DNA of 64,000 nt from Mucilaginibacter_A sp050955045 (lineage in GTDB: Bacteria > Bacteroidota > Bacteroidia > Sphingobacteriales > Sphingobacteriaceae), in the NCBI GenBank assembly GCA_050955045.1, contig JBPBQV010000001.1, positions 1 to 64,000 of the forward strand, in the 5' to 3' direction. Within the stretch, counting starts at the first letter, position 1. Each line of letters starts with the position of its first letter. The notes under the pieces were generated by a model. It was not told where the DNA came from. It ran no database searches and saw only the letters and a list, made by a program, of their open reading frames with translations. The position numbers and the translations under genes are program-made. Shown piece after piece: positions 1-7,444 of the stretch.

Positions 1-152
1 CGATCAGCAGTACCTTGATTGGAGGAACTTAACTGAACAGTATTTACCCGTATTGTATCAGGAGTTGTTTTAAATTGAGTTTTATTTCCACAGCTGGAAA
101 TTGCCGATGCACCAAACAAGCATCCAGCAGCTAAAAAAAACTTGTATTTCAT
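1..152 (-). CDS. Probable RND-efflux periplasmic adaptor lipoprotein, N-terminal fragment
   Basis: Reading frame open on the minus strand from an ATG at 152 to the window edge (50 codons seen). It starts with a basic residue, a hydrophobic stretch and a lipobox ending in S-S-C at about residues 18-20, so it is an exported lipoprotein. The mature start, running through P-D-T-I-R-V-N-T-V, resembles the first strand of membrane-fusion proteins of tripartite efflux pumps. The gene lies 61 bp downstream of a TetR regulator on the same strand, which is the usual arrangement for a regulated efflux operon. The lipoprotein call is direct. The adaptor call is inference from context and a short N-terminus, since the diagnostic hairpin and barrel domains lie outside the window. 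Confidence 0.5.
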   Translation of the reverse strand, partial: MKYKFFLAAGCLFGASAISSCGNKTQFKTTPDTIRVNTVQLSSSNQGTAD

Positions 153-213
153 TGTACTAATCATAATCATTAAACACTTTTTAAACTTTTGACGAAAACA
201 AGTCAAAAAAAAT

Positions 214-807
214 TTATTTCAATCCTTTATATAAAATCTCCGTGAGCCAGTTAAGCTTACTTTCAAAGTTTTCCAATCCGCCAAACAAAATCATTTCCTG
301 CTCAAAACTTCTGAATGCGGTTACCAGCGTTTCCGCCAGAAATTTTATGTTAGCTGTTGGTATTAGTGCAATTTCTGCGTTATTTACAGCCCATTCTATG
401 ATTTTACTAATCACTGCAACCTCTTCTTTAAAAAAAAGCTTATTTTTTTGAATGAAAAATGATGGTTCTGCTTTAATATCTTCAATCACTTTACTGTATT
501 GATGCAGTAGTTTTTTATAAACCTGAAGCTTTGTTTGATAATAATGCTGAATATTCTGGGCGAATTCCTCTTTATCATTAAGTTCAATTTGAGATTTATT
601 CAACATTTCAATAAACTCTTTTCCTGCAAAAGCTTCTAATACTTCTCCTTTATTTTTGAAATAATAGTATAAAGTAGTTCTGCCTTTGCCACTCGCTTTT
701 GAAATGTCTTGCATAGAAACTTTAGCAAAGCCATATTTCGTAAAAACATCACCTGAAGCTTTTATAATATCGCTTTTAACCTGATCGTATTCTAACGGAT
801 GTTTCAC
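214..807 (-). CDS. TetR/AcrR-family transcriptional regulator
   Basis: 197 residues, the usual length for TetR repressors. Residues 10-57 form the DNA-binding domain: an amphipathic helix (DIIKASGDVFTKYGF), then the helix-turn-helix with S-M-Q-D-I-S and the signature T-L-Y-Y-Y-F-K-N-K. The C-terminal half is the variable helical ligand-binding and dimerisation domain. The start is a GTG at 805-807. No in-frame ATG precedes the DNA-binding domain, and it cannot start later without losing helix 1. A probable efflux adaptor follows on the same strand, so the likely role is ligand-responsive repression of a drug or metabolite pump and of itself. A palindrome and a -7-like box sit immediately upstream. 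The ligand cannot be told from sequence. Confidence 0.9.
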   Translation of the reverse strand: MKHPLEYDQVKSDIIKASGDVFTKYGFAKVSMQDISKASGKGRTTLYYYFKNKGEVLEAFAGKEFIEMLNKSQIELNDKEEFAQNIQHYYQTKLQVYKKLLHQYSKVIEDIKAEPSFFIQKNKLFFKEEVAVISKIIEWAVNNAEIALIPTANIKFLAETLVTAFRSFEQEMILFGGLENFESKLNWLTEILYKGLK

Positions 808-811
808 TCGA

Positions 812-838
812 CAAAAGTAATAAATATGTCGAATTCGA
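812..838 (-). promoter_or_regulatory. Candidate promoter/operator of the TetR gene
   Basis: On the minus strand TACTTTTG (812-819) matches the Bacteroidota -7 consensus TAnnTTTG exactly. The perfect palindrome TCGAATTCGA lies at 829-838, and a second TCGA with similar flanks is at 808-811. The -7 box ends only a few bases before the GTG start, so the transcript would be leaderless or nearly so, and the palindrome would sit in the spacer where a repressor could block the polymerase. Inference from pattern only. Confidence 0.35.
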
Positions 839-925
839 TAAAACAGAAAATAAAATTTTACAATTCTTTATCTTTTAGAAAGACTTCTGTAATGAATAAT
901 GATATTATTTATTCTGAAAATATTG

Positions 926-1005
926 ATACTTCTTTTATGCCAGTAAATTTGTTATTGCAATCAAAAGCCAAAACGTTCTAAACTTTTAGGTGATAAAAGA
1001 AGCAT
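926..1005 (-). repeat. Dispersed palindromic element, long class (reverse orientation)
   Basis: Arms ATACTTCTTTTAT (926-938) and ATAAAAGAAGCAT (993-1005) are inverted. Read on the minus strand, the element begins TGCTTCTTTTATCACCTAAA and ends in the TTTACTGGC-type arm. It also carries the core AGAACGTTTTGGCTTTT that recurs in the copy at 51910-52001. It fills the gap between the TetR promoter and the end of the LLM gene. Confidence 0.8.
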
Positions 1006-1027
1006 TGAAATTAGTTGGATGAATGTT

Positions 1028-1066
1028 AAACAGGTTCTAAAAGAAGTTTTCTTTTGGAACCTGTTT
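1028..1066. terminator. Strong hairpin, probable terminator
   Basis: A 16-bp stem with one G-T pair: AAACAGGTTCTAAAAG (1028-1043) pairs with CTTTTGGAACCTGTTT (1051-1066) around a 7-nt loop. Three T residues complete the stem and two more follow on the plus strand. It lies 3' of the LLM oxidoreductase (minus strand, stop at 1155), so it may end that transcript even though the T-tract is better on the plus strand. GAACCTGTTT recurs at 5460-5469 beside other repeat fragments. Confidence 0.55.
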
Positions 1067-1154
1067 TTAATAGTTTCTACCGAAGTGTACAACTTGAGCT
1101 ACATCATAAAAACGGATGATTAAAGCAATTTAAATAAGATTTGTATCTGCAATA

Positions 1155-2162
1155 TTAACTTGCTCTTACCACAGGAGCTACTTTGGTGGCAAACAGTTCT
1201 ATGCCTTTAGCTACTGCTGTAAAATCCTGACCGCCGATATCAATCTGTCCTACGTAGCGGGTCAAGCCCATCTTTTCTTTTAAAAACATGATTTTGTCGA
1301 TCACTTCCTGCACGCTGCCTCCTATCAAGGAACCATCTGCTGAAAGCATCTGCTGATATTGTTCTACCGGCATTTGCCCTTTAAAAAGAGGTTCCAGATA
1401 AGCGGAATAGTAAGGATAAAAGTCTTTATGGGTTTGCTGAGAAGTTTCTGTTACATGAAGATGCGAGAATACACTAATCCGCATTTGTTCATCTACATCA
1501 CCCTGTTGCCACGCCTGCTGGTAAATACTTCCCAGCCTGGCGTATCCAGATAATGTTCCTCCCAGTACCGGCACGGCTACCGGATAACGAAGTATTGCTG
1601 CACGCGCTACACTCTGGGGCGAACCGGCACCGATCCATACCGGAAGTTTTTTCTGTATCGGACGTGGGGCAATTTCCTGATTGATCAGTTCAGGTCTGAA
1701 TTTTCCTTTCCAGGTAACCCTTTCGTTCGAGTTGAGCAGGGAAAATAACTCAAGTTTCTCCATAAACAAAGCGTCATAGTCTTTCAGGTCAAATCCAAAC
1801 AGGGGAAAGTTATCGGTAAATGCCCCACGGCCGAAGATGAGCTCTATTCGTCCACCGGAAATCAGATCCGCAGTAGCAAACTCCTGAAAAGTACGAACCG
1901 GATCTGCCGTACTTAACAGCGTAGTGGAACTGGTTAGGCGAATCCGTTTGGTGACTGCGGCCATCGCCGATAAAGTGGTAGCCGTAGCCGAATTCACAAA
2001 TTTCAATGAATGGTGCTCTCCAATACCCAATATGTCCAGGCCCCAATCATCTGCCATCTGTGCCATTTCCAGCATTTGGCGCATGCGTTCTTCCGCGGTA
2101 ATTTTAATGCCATTTACTGGGTTAGTAACCAAGTCACCAAATGAGTATAAGCCTAACTCCAT
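1155..2162 (-). CDS. LLM-class flavin-dependent oxidoreductase
   Basis: 335 residues with the bacterial-luciferase-like TIM barrel throughout. Visible signatures are the N-terminal strand M-E-L-G-L-Y-S-F-G-D, I-G-E-H-H at about residue 47, the S-S-T-T-L-L-S strand near residue 80, G-R-I-E-L-I-F-G-R-G near 105, and P-V-W-I-G-A-G-S near 175. Members use FMN or F420 to oxidise varied substrates, and no substrate can be assigned here. It lies 89 bp downstream of the azoreductase on the same strand and could be co-transcribed from the promoter facing the HxlR gene. That arrangement suggests a shared role in reducing or oxidising electrophilic compounds. A strong hairpin lies downstream. Confidence 0.88.
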   Translation of the reverse strand: MELGLYSFGDLVTNPVNGIKITAEERMRQMLEMAQMADDWGLDILGIGEHHSLKFVNSATATTLSAMAAVTKRIRLTSSTTLLSTADPVRTFQEFATADLISGGRIELIFGRGAFTDNFPLFGFDLKDYDALFMEKLELFSLLNSNERVTWKGKFRPELINQEIAPRPIQKKLPVWIGAGSPQSVARAAILRYPVAVPVLGGTLSGYARLGSIYQQAWQQGDVDEQMRISVFSHLHVTETSQQTHKDFYPYYSAYLEPLFKGQMPVEQYQQMLSADGSLIGGSVQEVIDKIMFLKEKMGLTRYVGQIDIGGQDFTAVAKGIELFATKVAPVVRAS

Positions 2163-2251
2163 AAATTATTAATTCTTTTATTTTGAAGAGGTAAGATTAG
2201 CTGCCAACAACTTTTATAGCTTTAACAGTATCCTAACAATACAATACTGCT

Positions 2252-2848
2252 CTAAATTGATATGCTTTGTATCGCTTTATCCAATGCCTGATCTTTTAGT
2301 GCAGGCATATTTACACCTTCTACCCTAAAAGCAGTTAAGTCAGTCATGCCTAAAAACCCTAACACCGTTCTCAAATAAGGCTCTGTAAAATCATAAGCTT
2401 TCATCATGCCTTCACTATACACACCACCAGTAGAAATGGCGAGGTAAACCTTTTTATTTTTCACTAATCCTTCTGGTCCTTGTTCCGTGTAACGAAAAGT
2501 TTTTTCGGCACGTGCAATATGATCAATCCATGCTTTTAAAGTAGAATGAATACTAAAATTATACATGGGTACACCAATTACAATCAGGTCTGCATCCATA
2601 AGTTCTGCAATAGCCTCGTCTGAATGCTTGATTGCTTCTGTTAATTCCGGAGTCAGGTTTTCCTTTGGTGTGAAAAATGAATTCAAATGCACTTCTTCTA
2701 GGTGCGGAAAAGGAGTTTTCACCAGGTCATGAACCTTTACAGTACTGTCAGGATAAGCCATGTTCAATTTTTCTACGATAGCATTACCTAGTTTGATGCT
2801 AAAAGAAGCTTCATTACGCGGGCTTGAAATAAGGTGTAAGATTTTCAT
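2252..2848 (-). CDS. azoR: FMN-dependent NADH:quinone oxidoreductase / azoreductase
   Basis: 198 residues of flavodoxin-like fold, matching the AzoR family length. The FMN phosphate loop S-S-P-R-N-E-A-S-F-S is at residues 8-17. The family motif P-M-Y-N-F-S-I-H-S-T-L-K-A-W-I-D is near residues 94-109, and S-T-G-G near 145 contacts the flavin. AzoR enzymes reduce quinones and azo bonds by two-electron transfer and protect against thiol-reactive quinones. The gene is divergent from an HxlR regulator with a palindromic operator between them. This parallels Bacillus YodB-AzoR1, so induction by quinones or diamide is a reasonable inference. Confidence 0.88.
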   Translation of the reverse strand: MKILHLISSPRNEASFSIKLGNAIVEKLNMAYPDSTVKVHDLVKTPFPHLEEVHLNSFFTPKENLTPELTEAIKHSDEAIAELMDADLIVIGVPMYNFSIHSTLKAWIDHIARAEKTFRYTEQGPEGLVKNKKVYLAISTGGVYSEGMMKAYDFTEPYLRTVLGFLGMTDLTAFRVEGVNMPALKDQALDKAIQSISI

Positions 2849-2906
2849 TTTTGTTTTTTTAAAATTTAATGCGAACCTATGTATATTTGATATGAAAAAG
2901 GTACTA

Positions 2907-2940
2907 CTATCCTAAAGGATACCAGTATACTTTAGGATAG
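2907..2940. promoter_or_regulatory. Inverted-repeat operator between azoR and the HxlR gene
   Basis: CTATCCTAAAG (2907-2917) and CTTTAGGATAG (2930-2940) form a perfect 11-bp inverted repeat with 12 bases between the arms. TACTTTAG, one mismatch from TAnnTTTG and oriented toward the HxlR gene, overlaps the right arm. The site lies 14 bp before the HxlR start and 59 bp before azoR, as expected for an autoregulating HxlR dimer that also controls azoR. Confidence 0.65.
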
Positions 2941-2954
2941 CAATAAATAGACCA

Positions 2955-3323
2955 ATGATCAAAGAATCTCGACCCCATTCACCCCAAGCTTGTACGGCCA
3001 GTATTGCAGCAGTAAAAGATGCACTTTATGTGCTAAACGGAAAGTGGAAACTGCCTTTAATTGTTGCCCTGTTAAACGGACCAAAAAGATTTAAAGAAAT
3101 ACAAAGGTCATTAAGCGAAATCACGCCAAAAGTGCTGTCAAAAGAACTACGCGAACTAGAACTAAATGGTTTCTTGGAAAGAAAAGTCTTTAATACCATT
3201 CCCGTAGCTATCACTTACGAACTGACTCCATATAGTGAGTCTTTAGACGGAGTTATCGAATCTTTAAGGTTATGGGGAGAACAGCACCGGTTGCACCTTG
3301 TTGAAAAGCGCAGATTAGAATAA
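2955..3323 (+). CDS. HxlR/MarR-type winged-helix regulator, probable thiol-based quinone sensor
   Basis: 122 residues, typical for HxlR. A single Cys at residue 13 precedes helix 1 (A-V-K-D-A-L-Y-V-L-N-G-K-W-K-L-P-L-I, residues 19-36). The winged helix follows with R-F-K-E-I-Q-R-S-L, S-E-I-T-P-K-V-L-S-K-E-L-R-E-L and the wing R-K-V-F-N-T-I-P-V. The C-terminal helix W-G-E-Q-H-R dimerises. In YodB/HypR-type HxlR proteins an N-terminal Cys is the redox switch. Cys13 sits where that residue is expected, and the divergent neighbour is an azoreductase. I infer repression of azoR relieved by electrophiles. The regulator family is certain; the sensing mechanism is inference. Confidence 0.9.
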   Translation: MIKESRPHSPQACTASIAAVKDALYVLNGKWKLPLIVALLNGPKRFKEIQRSLSEITPKVLSKELRELELNGFLERKVFNTIPVAITYELTPYSESLDGVIESLRLWGEQHRLHLVEKRRLE

Positions 3324-3472
3324 ATACGACTGTAGCGAATGTGTAAGTGTACAAATGTTTTCCATACTGTCAAACTGAAAAGCGGGGTTGTTAACTTTAA
3401 ATGGACAGAAGGTTAAAGACTTGACTATTTATTCAGCTAAATGTATCAACTACAGTAAAATTTATAGCCGTA

Positions 3473-3509
3473 AAAAAGGCTGTATCATCAATCATGATAC
3501 AGCCTTTTT
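3473..3509. terminator. Bidirectional rho-independent terminator
   Basis: GGCTGTATCAT (3478-3488) pairs with ATGATACAGCC (3494-3504) around a 5-nt loop. The stem is flanked by A5 on the left and T5 on the right, so it works on either strand. It lies between the plus-strand HxlR gene (ends 3323) and the minus-strand SDR gene (stop at 3543), and is nearer the SDR stop. Confidence 0.85.
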
Positions 3510-3542
3510 ATATTTGTTGAAGCTGATAAAAGCGTTCTGTAA

Positions 3543-4559
3543 TTATGGTTGTCCGTTTCCACCTGCAGAACCATAAATCTGGCCGTTGGCATAGCTGGCA
3601 TCACTTGCTGCAAGCTGTACATATATAGAGCCGAGTTCTGCTGGCTGGCCTGGTCTGCCAAGAGGTGTTTGCCCGCCAAACATCTTTAATTTTTCTTGTG
3701 TGGCTCCACCGCTAACTTGTAAAGGCGTCCAGATTGGACCTGGCGCCACACCATTTACCCGAATACCTTTTGGGCCGAGTTGCTTAGCAAGCGATTTTAC
3801 ATAATTCATGGTAGCAGCCTTTGTTTGTGCATAATCATATAGATCTGCAGAAGGATCATAAGCTTGTTCCGAAGTTGTTCCGATAATAACAGAACCTGGC
3901 TGCAAGTGTGGCAACGCAGCTTTGATAATCCAGAAAGGCGCGTAAATATTGGTTTTCATCGTCCAGTCAAACTGCTCTGAAGAAATGTCCATAATAGAAG
4001 CATGGGCTTGTTGTCTGCCAGCATTATTCACCACAATATCCAAACCACCCAAGCCGCGCACAGCTTCTGCAACCAACTTGGTGCAAAATGCTTCATCGCG
4101 CAAATCGCCAGGAATTGCTATTGCTTTTCGGCCTTCTGCTTTAATTAACGCAATCACCTCGCGTGCATCCGGTTCTTCTGTAGGATAATAATTAATCGCA
4201 ACGTCTGCACCTTCGCGGGCGTAAGCAATTGCAGCGGCTCGTCCCATTCCAGAATCGCCACCTGTAATTAACGCTTTCCGTCCTGCCAAACGACCTGATC
4301 CTTTATAGCTGGTTTCACCATGATCCGGGCGCGGAATCATTTTGCTTACCAATCCCGGCCACGGCTGGGACTGACTCTGAAACGGAGGTTTCGGATATTT
4401 GGTAGTTGGATCTTGCAATCCTTGTGGCGCCAACGATAGTTTTGATTTCGGCGTTCCGGAAGCTGCAAAAACCGGTGAAACTGCTGCTGCTGCTAAAGTA
4501 GCTCCTAAACCGCTAATTACTTTTCGGCGGGTAATTTTATCTTTTTCATTCATCATCAT
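3543..4559 (-). CDS. SDR-family oxidoreductase with Tat signal (YhdG/general-stress type)
   Basis: 338 residues. The N-terminus has a twin-arginine motif (T-R-R-K-V-I-S-G, residues 10-17) and an alanine-rich hydrophobic stretch, so export by Tat is likely, which is unusual for an SDR. The Rossmann domain starts near residue 93 with T-G-G-D-S-G-M-G, then N-N-A-G, and the active-site Y-A-Q-T-K (YxxxK) near residue 243. The preceding P-P-F-Q-S-Q-S-Q-P-W-P-G segment is typical of the stress-linked subgroup annotated as glucose or general-stress dehydrogenases. These reduce aldehydes, ketones or sugars with NAD(P). It stands alone, with a terminator downstream. The substrate is unknown. Confidence 0.85.
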   Translation of the reverse strand: MMMNEKDKITRRKVISGLGATLAAAAVSPVFAASGTPKSKLSLAPQGLQDPTTKYPKPPFQSQSQPWPGLVSKMIPRPDHGETSYKGSGRLAGRKALITGGDSGMGRAAAIAYAREGADVAINYYPTEEPDAREVIALIKAEGRKAIAIPGDLRDEAFCTKLVAEAVRGLGGLDIVVNNAGRQQAHASIMDISSEQFDWTMKTNIYAPFWIIKAALPHLQPGSVIIGTTSEQAYDPSADLYDYAQTKAATMNYVKSLAKQLGPKGIRVNGVAPGPIWTPLQVSGGATQEKLKMFGGQTPLGRPGQPAELGSIYVQLAASDASYANGQIYGSAGGNGQP

Positions 4560-4753
4560 CCAATGCTTTTAATAGTAGTTGATTGTTAATTAAACAACTC
4601 ATCTTCTTACCATTAGTTTTGACTACTTTTTATAAAATTTGCCCAAATGAAGTTTTTAACGACTTCCATCATAATCAAAAACAACCCAAAACGGTAACTA
4701 AATAACAGCCGAATAGCATTTTTTTGCCAGAACTTAGTTTTGTTTTTACCTGC

Positions 4754-5065
4754 TTACCGCAAATAGCTTTTCATTTCTGATAGCATTGCTTCCGCCTCTT
4801 TGTCTGATGATTTTGCATCCTCCGGATAACTGTAACCCAAATGTTTGTTTTCATCTTCCATAAACTTAAAAATATCACCTAATGCCTGATGAACTGATTT
4901 CAGGAACTTATAATCTACACTGGTAAGGCACTTTCCGCAATCGCCCGTTCCTTTTCCGGGCTCGCAAAGGTTTAGTTCTTTGATTACGCCGTTGGTGATC
5001 GTTGCGTTAAAGTTGCCTTCAAAATGCCAGTTAAGTGTATTTTTAATTTCGCGATAATTTTCCAT
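4754..5065 (-). CDS. Small hypothetical protein with clustered cysteines
   Basis: 103 residues, not recognised. It has no signal peptide or membrane segment. Three Cys within residues 34-46 (L-C-E-P-G-K-G-T-G-D-C-G-K-C) form a C-x8-C-x2-C cluster that could bind a metal. The rest is charged and mostly helical, with acidic and Lys-rich patches at the C-terminus (S-S-D-K-E-A-E-A-M-L-S-E-M-K). It is monocistronic, and the upstream region is crowded with dispersed repeat copies. It is probably a real gene because the frame is open, the composition is protein-like and no larger ORF overlaps it. A function cannot be given. Confidence 0.6.
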   Translation of the reverse strand: MENYREIKNTLNWHFEGNFNATITNGVIKELNLCEPGKGTGDCGKCLTSVDYKFLKSVHQALGDIFKFMEDENKHLGYSYPEDAKSSDKEAEAMLSEMKSYLR

Positions 5066-5621
5066 TGCTTATAATTTAATTTTGTTTTTTAAGGATCAGA
5101 TAACACATAGCCAAGAAAAATGCCAGGTATGAAAAGACGAAACGGATGCTTCTTTTAAAGGCTAAAAATCGAAGTTGAAGCAGAACATAAAATTTTGTTG
5201 TGCTTCAACTAAGAAACAAATATCTAACTTTGTTTATCAATAATAACAAGCTGTAAATCAACAACAATCAGCTAAAAATCAACCTGAAAACAGAAAAAAT
5301 AAACAAGCACAATTGCCAGATTTATGCTGATAAAAGAAGTATGCAAAGGGGTTTTTTGAGCAGTGAAATACTTTTCAAAAAAGTTATTTTCCATCAAACT
5401 AAAACCACATTCTTTTTTTATTTGGGGAATTTTGAGGAAGAAAAACCGCTAAACTTTTAGAACCTGTTTCAATTTTTACCGAGCAGATTTACAGTGCTTC
5501 TTTTATGCCCGAAAATTTGTTTTTTTAATTAATGCTGATAAAAGAAGCCTGAAACAAAACGTTAAACAAAACATAAACCAGCCCATAACGCTTACATTTT
5601 TAAAAAATAAACAGAAATATT
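5066..5621. other. Divergent intergenic region crowded with repeat fragments
   Basis: 556 bp between two divergent small genes. It holds a degenerate repeat copy (GCTTCTTTTAA, 5148-5158) and a hairpin with 10-bp arms AGTTGAAGCA (5173-5182) and TGCTTCAACT (5201-5210). GCTAAAAATC occurs twice (5161-5170, 5271-5280). A solitary reverse repeat copy is at 5321-5342, GAACCTGTTT (5460-5469) is shared with the hairpin at 1028-1066, and a complete short-class palindrome is at 5494-5550. I see no convincing gene. Confidence 0.7.
5494..5550 (+). repeat. Dispersed palindromic element, short class
   Basis: The left arm GTGCTTCTTTTATGCCC pairs with the right arm ATGCTGATAAAAGAAGCC. The exact 11-mers are at 5496-5506 and, inverted, 5538-5548. 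The AT-rich centre resembles those of the copies at 6102 and 13298. It lies about 70 bp before the DUF1810 start. Confidence 0.8.
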
Positions 5622-6050
5622 ATGCCTACCGAAAACCAGTTAAAAAGATTTGTCGACGCACAAAAATCATCTTACCAAACTGCATTAGCAGAAATCAAAA
5701 ATGGCAAAAAACGAAGCCACTGGATGTGGTATATTTTTCCGCAGATACAAGGTTTAGGTTTTAGCGAAACTTCCATTTTTTATGCCATAAAAGATGTTGC
5801 TGAATCGGAAGAATTTTTAAAACACACCATTTTAGGCAGCAGGTTGATTGCTATTAGTAATGCCTTGCTTGAACTGGAAAGCAAAAATGCAAACCAAATA
5901 TTTGGCAGTCCGGATGATATGAAATTAAAATCTTCGATGACGCTGTTTGCTGCTCTCCCTGATTCCAACCCAGTTTTTCAGGCAGTATTAGAAAAGTTTT
6001 TTGGCGGAGCAAAAGACACCAAAACACTACAAATAATTAACAAGCGATAA
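5622..6050 (+). CDS. DUF1810 family protein
   Basis: 142 residues, the usual size for a stand-alone DUF1810 domain, which databases often mislabel as calpastatin. Diagnostic motifs are L-K-R-F-V-D-A-Q near residue 7, the strongly conserved K-R-S-H-W-M-W-Y-I-F-P-Q-I at about 30-42 with G-L-G-F-S-E-T-S following, and D-D-M-K-L-K-S-S-M-T-L-F near 99-110. No signal peptide is present, so the protein is cytoplasmic. The biochemical role of the family is not established, and the context gives no help: it stands alone between dispersed repeat copies. The family assignment is confident. Confidence 0.88.
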   Translation: MPTENQLKRFVDAQKSSYQTALAEIKNGKKRSHWMWYIFPQIQGLGFSETSIFYAIKDVAESEEFLKHTILGSRLIAISNALLELESKNANQIFGSPDDMKLKSSMTLFAALPDSNPVFQAVLEKFFGGAKDTKTLQIINKR

Positions 6051-6101
6051 CGAAAGAAGCTAATCGGTTTTGTACAGTTGTATTGCTGCGCCATCCGGAA
6101 A

Positions 6102-6157
6102 TTTGCAATGCTTCTTTTATGCCCATATTTTTATGCTGATAAAGGAAGCATTGCAAA
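6102..6157 (+). repeat. Dispersed palindromic element, near-perfect hairpin copy
   Basis: TTTGCAATGCTTCTTTTAT (6102-6120) and ATAAAGGAAGCATTGCAAA (6139-6157) form a 19-bp stem with a single G-T pair and an 18-nt loop. Pairing extends seven bases beyond the family consensus, so this copy could act as a stable RNA hairpin 3' of the DUF1810 gene. No T-tract follows, which argues against simple rho-independent termination. Confidence 0.85.
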
Positions 6158-6238
6158 TAATCAGTTAGGTATGAAGAAACTGATTTTTGTATAAAACATG
6201 TTGCTAAACACAATTAACTGTAGCAGCGTTAATCTGAT

Positions 6239-7306
6239 ATGAATAAAATAGCATTAGTAGTTGGCGCGAGCGGTATTACCGGCAGCAACCTGGCCGAAAA
6301 GCTTATATCTCAGGGATGGACAACTTATGGCTTGGCCCGTAATCCTGATACGGAAATTGAAAATCTGAATCCTGTAAAGGCAGACTTACTAAATACAGAC
6401 AGTCTAAAAGCTGCCCTGGAAAACATTGTACCAACACATGTATTTATCACCAGCTGGATGCGAAACCAAACTGAGGCAGAAAACATCAGGGTTAACAGTT
6501 TGATGGTTCGTAATTTGCTGGATGTACTTTCACCTAAAAAAAGTGTGGTTCATGTTGCACTCGTTACCGGACTTAAACATTATCTGGGGCCATTTGAAGC
6601 CTATGCCAAAGCAGGAACTTTGCCCATAACGCCTGTACGCGAAGAGCATCCAAGGCTGGCAATAGAAAACTTTTATTATGCACAGGAAGATGAAGTGTAT
6701 GCAGCCGCCGCGCGCGATGGTTTTACCTGGAGCATTCACCGGCCACATTCGGTAATTGGCAAAGCGGTAGGCAATATGATGAATATGGGTACTACTTTGG
6801 CGGTTTATGCAACTATTTGCAAAGAAACCGGAAGGCCATTTCAATTTCCCGGTTCAGGCGCACAATGGAACGGTTTATCAGATGTAACAGATGCACGGGT
6901 TTTGGCGGAGCATTTGATTTGGGCTTCTACCACAGAAGCGGCAGCAAACCAGGCATTTAATATAACCAATGGCGATGTTTTCCGCTGGAGCTGGTTATGG
7001 CAGCAAATTGCTGATTGGTTCGGCGTAAAAGCAGCAGGTTTTGATGGGAAAATTCATCCTTTAGAGCAAGAAATAGCAAATGACGAACCGCTTTGGAAAG
7101 AAATTGTAGCAAAGTATAACCTGAAAGAGCCAGAATTAAATCGCTTAGCTTCTGCCTGGCATACAGATTTGGATTTAGGGCGACCAATTGAGGTAATGAC
7201 AGATATGTCTAAAAGCCGAAAAATGGGTTTTACCGTTTATCAGCCTACCAATGAATCCTTTTTTGATTTGTTTGAAAAATTGAGAGCAGAAAAACTGATA
7301 GCCTGA
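6239..7306 (+). CDS. PRISE-like SDR (progesterone 5-beta-reductase / iridoid-synthase family)
   Basis: 355 residues, the usual length for PRISE-type extended SDRs. The N-terminal nucleotide-binding motif G-A-S-G-I-T-G is at residues 9-15. T-S-W-M-R, V-T-G-L-K-H-Y-L-G-P-F and the catalytic N-F-Y-Y-A-Q-E-D follow (the family replaces YxxxK with an N-F-Y-Y segment), then H-R-P-H-S-V-I-G. These enzymes reduce activated enones with NADPH. Bacterial members are widespread, and their natural substrates are mostly unknown. The gene is monocistronic and ends at a clear terminator. The family is confident, the substrate is not. Confidence 0.85.
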   Translation: MNKIALVVGASGITGSNLAEKLISQGWTTYGLARNPDTEIENLNPVKADLLNTDSLKAALENIVPTHVFITSWMRNQTEAENIRVNSLMVRNLLDVLSPKKSVVHVALVTGLKHYLGPFEAYAKAGTLPITPVREEHPRLAIENFYYAQEDEVYAAAARDGFTWSIHRPHSVIGKAVGNMMNMGTTLAVYATICKETGRPFQFPGSGAQWNGLSDVTDARVLAEHLIWASTTEAAANQAFNITNGDVFRWSWLWQQIADWFGVKAAGFDGKIHPLEQEIANDEPLWKEIVAKYNLKEPELNRLASAWHTDLDLGRPIEVMTDMSKSRKMGFTVYQPTNESFFDLFEKLRAEKLIA

Positions 7307-7375
7307 AAAAATTATTAACCGGGAGAATATTTGGTGAGTTTATGCTAGCAAAAATATCCCCATAGCTTAACAAAT

Positions 7376-7411
7376 AGTAAGCCGATTCGATGAGAGCCGG
7401 CTTACTGTTTT
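7376..7411 (+). terminator. Rho-independent terminator after the PRISE-like gene
   Basis: AGTAAGCCG (7376-7384) pairs with the 3' arm at 7398-7406 (CGGCTTACT), giving a 9-bp stem, followed by GTTTTTA. It lies 70 bp after the stop at 7306 and 39 bp before the convergent M28 peptidase stop. Confidence 0.85.
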
Positions 7412-7444
7412 TATAGGCAAAAAAGAAGCATAATAAAACAACTT

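Noticed and set aside
799..981. 60-residue plus-strand ORF
   Set aside because: It is made of the TetR promoter region and a dispersed-repeat element, with no protein-like features.
926..1005. CRISPR array from repeated TGCTTCTTTTAT units
   Set aside because: Copies are kilobases apart, inverted and of unequal spacing, with no regular spacers and no cas genes.
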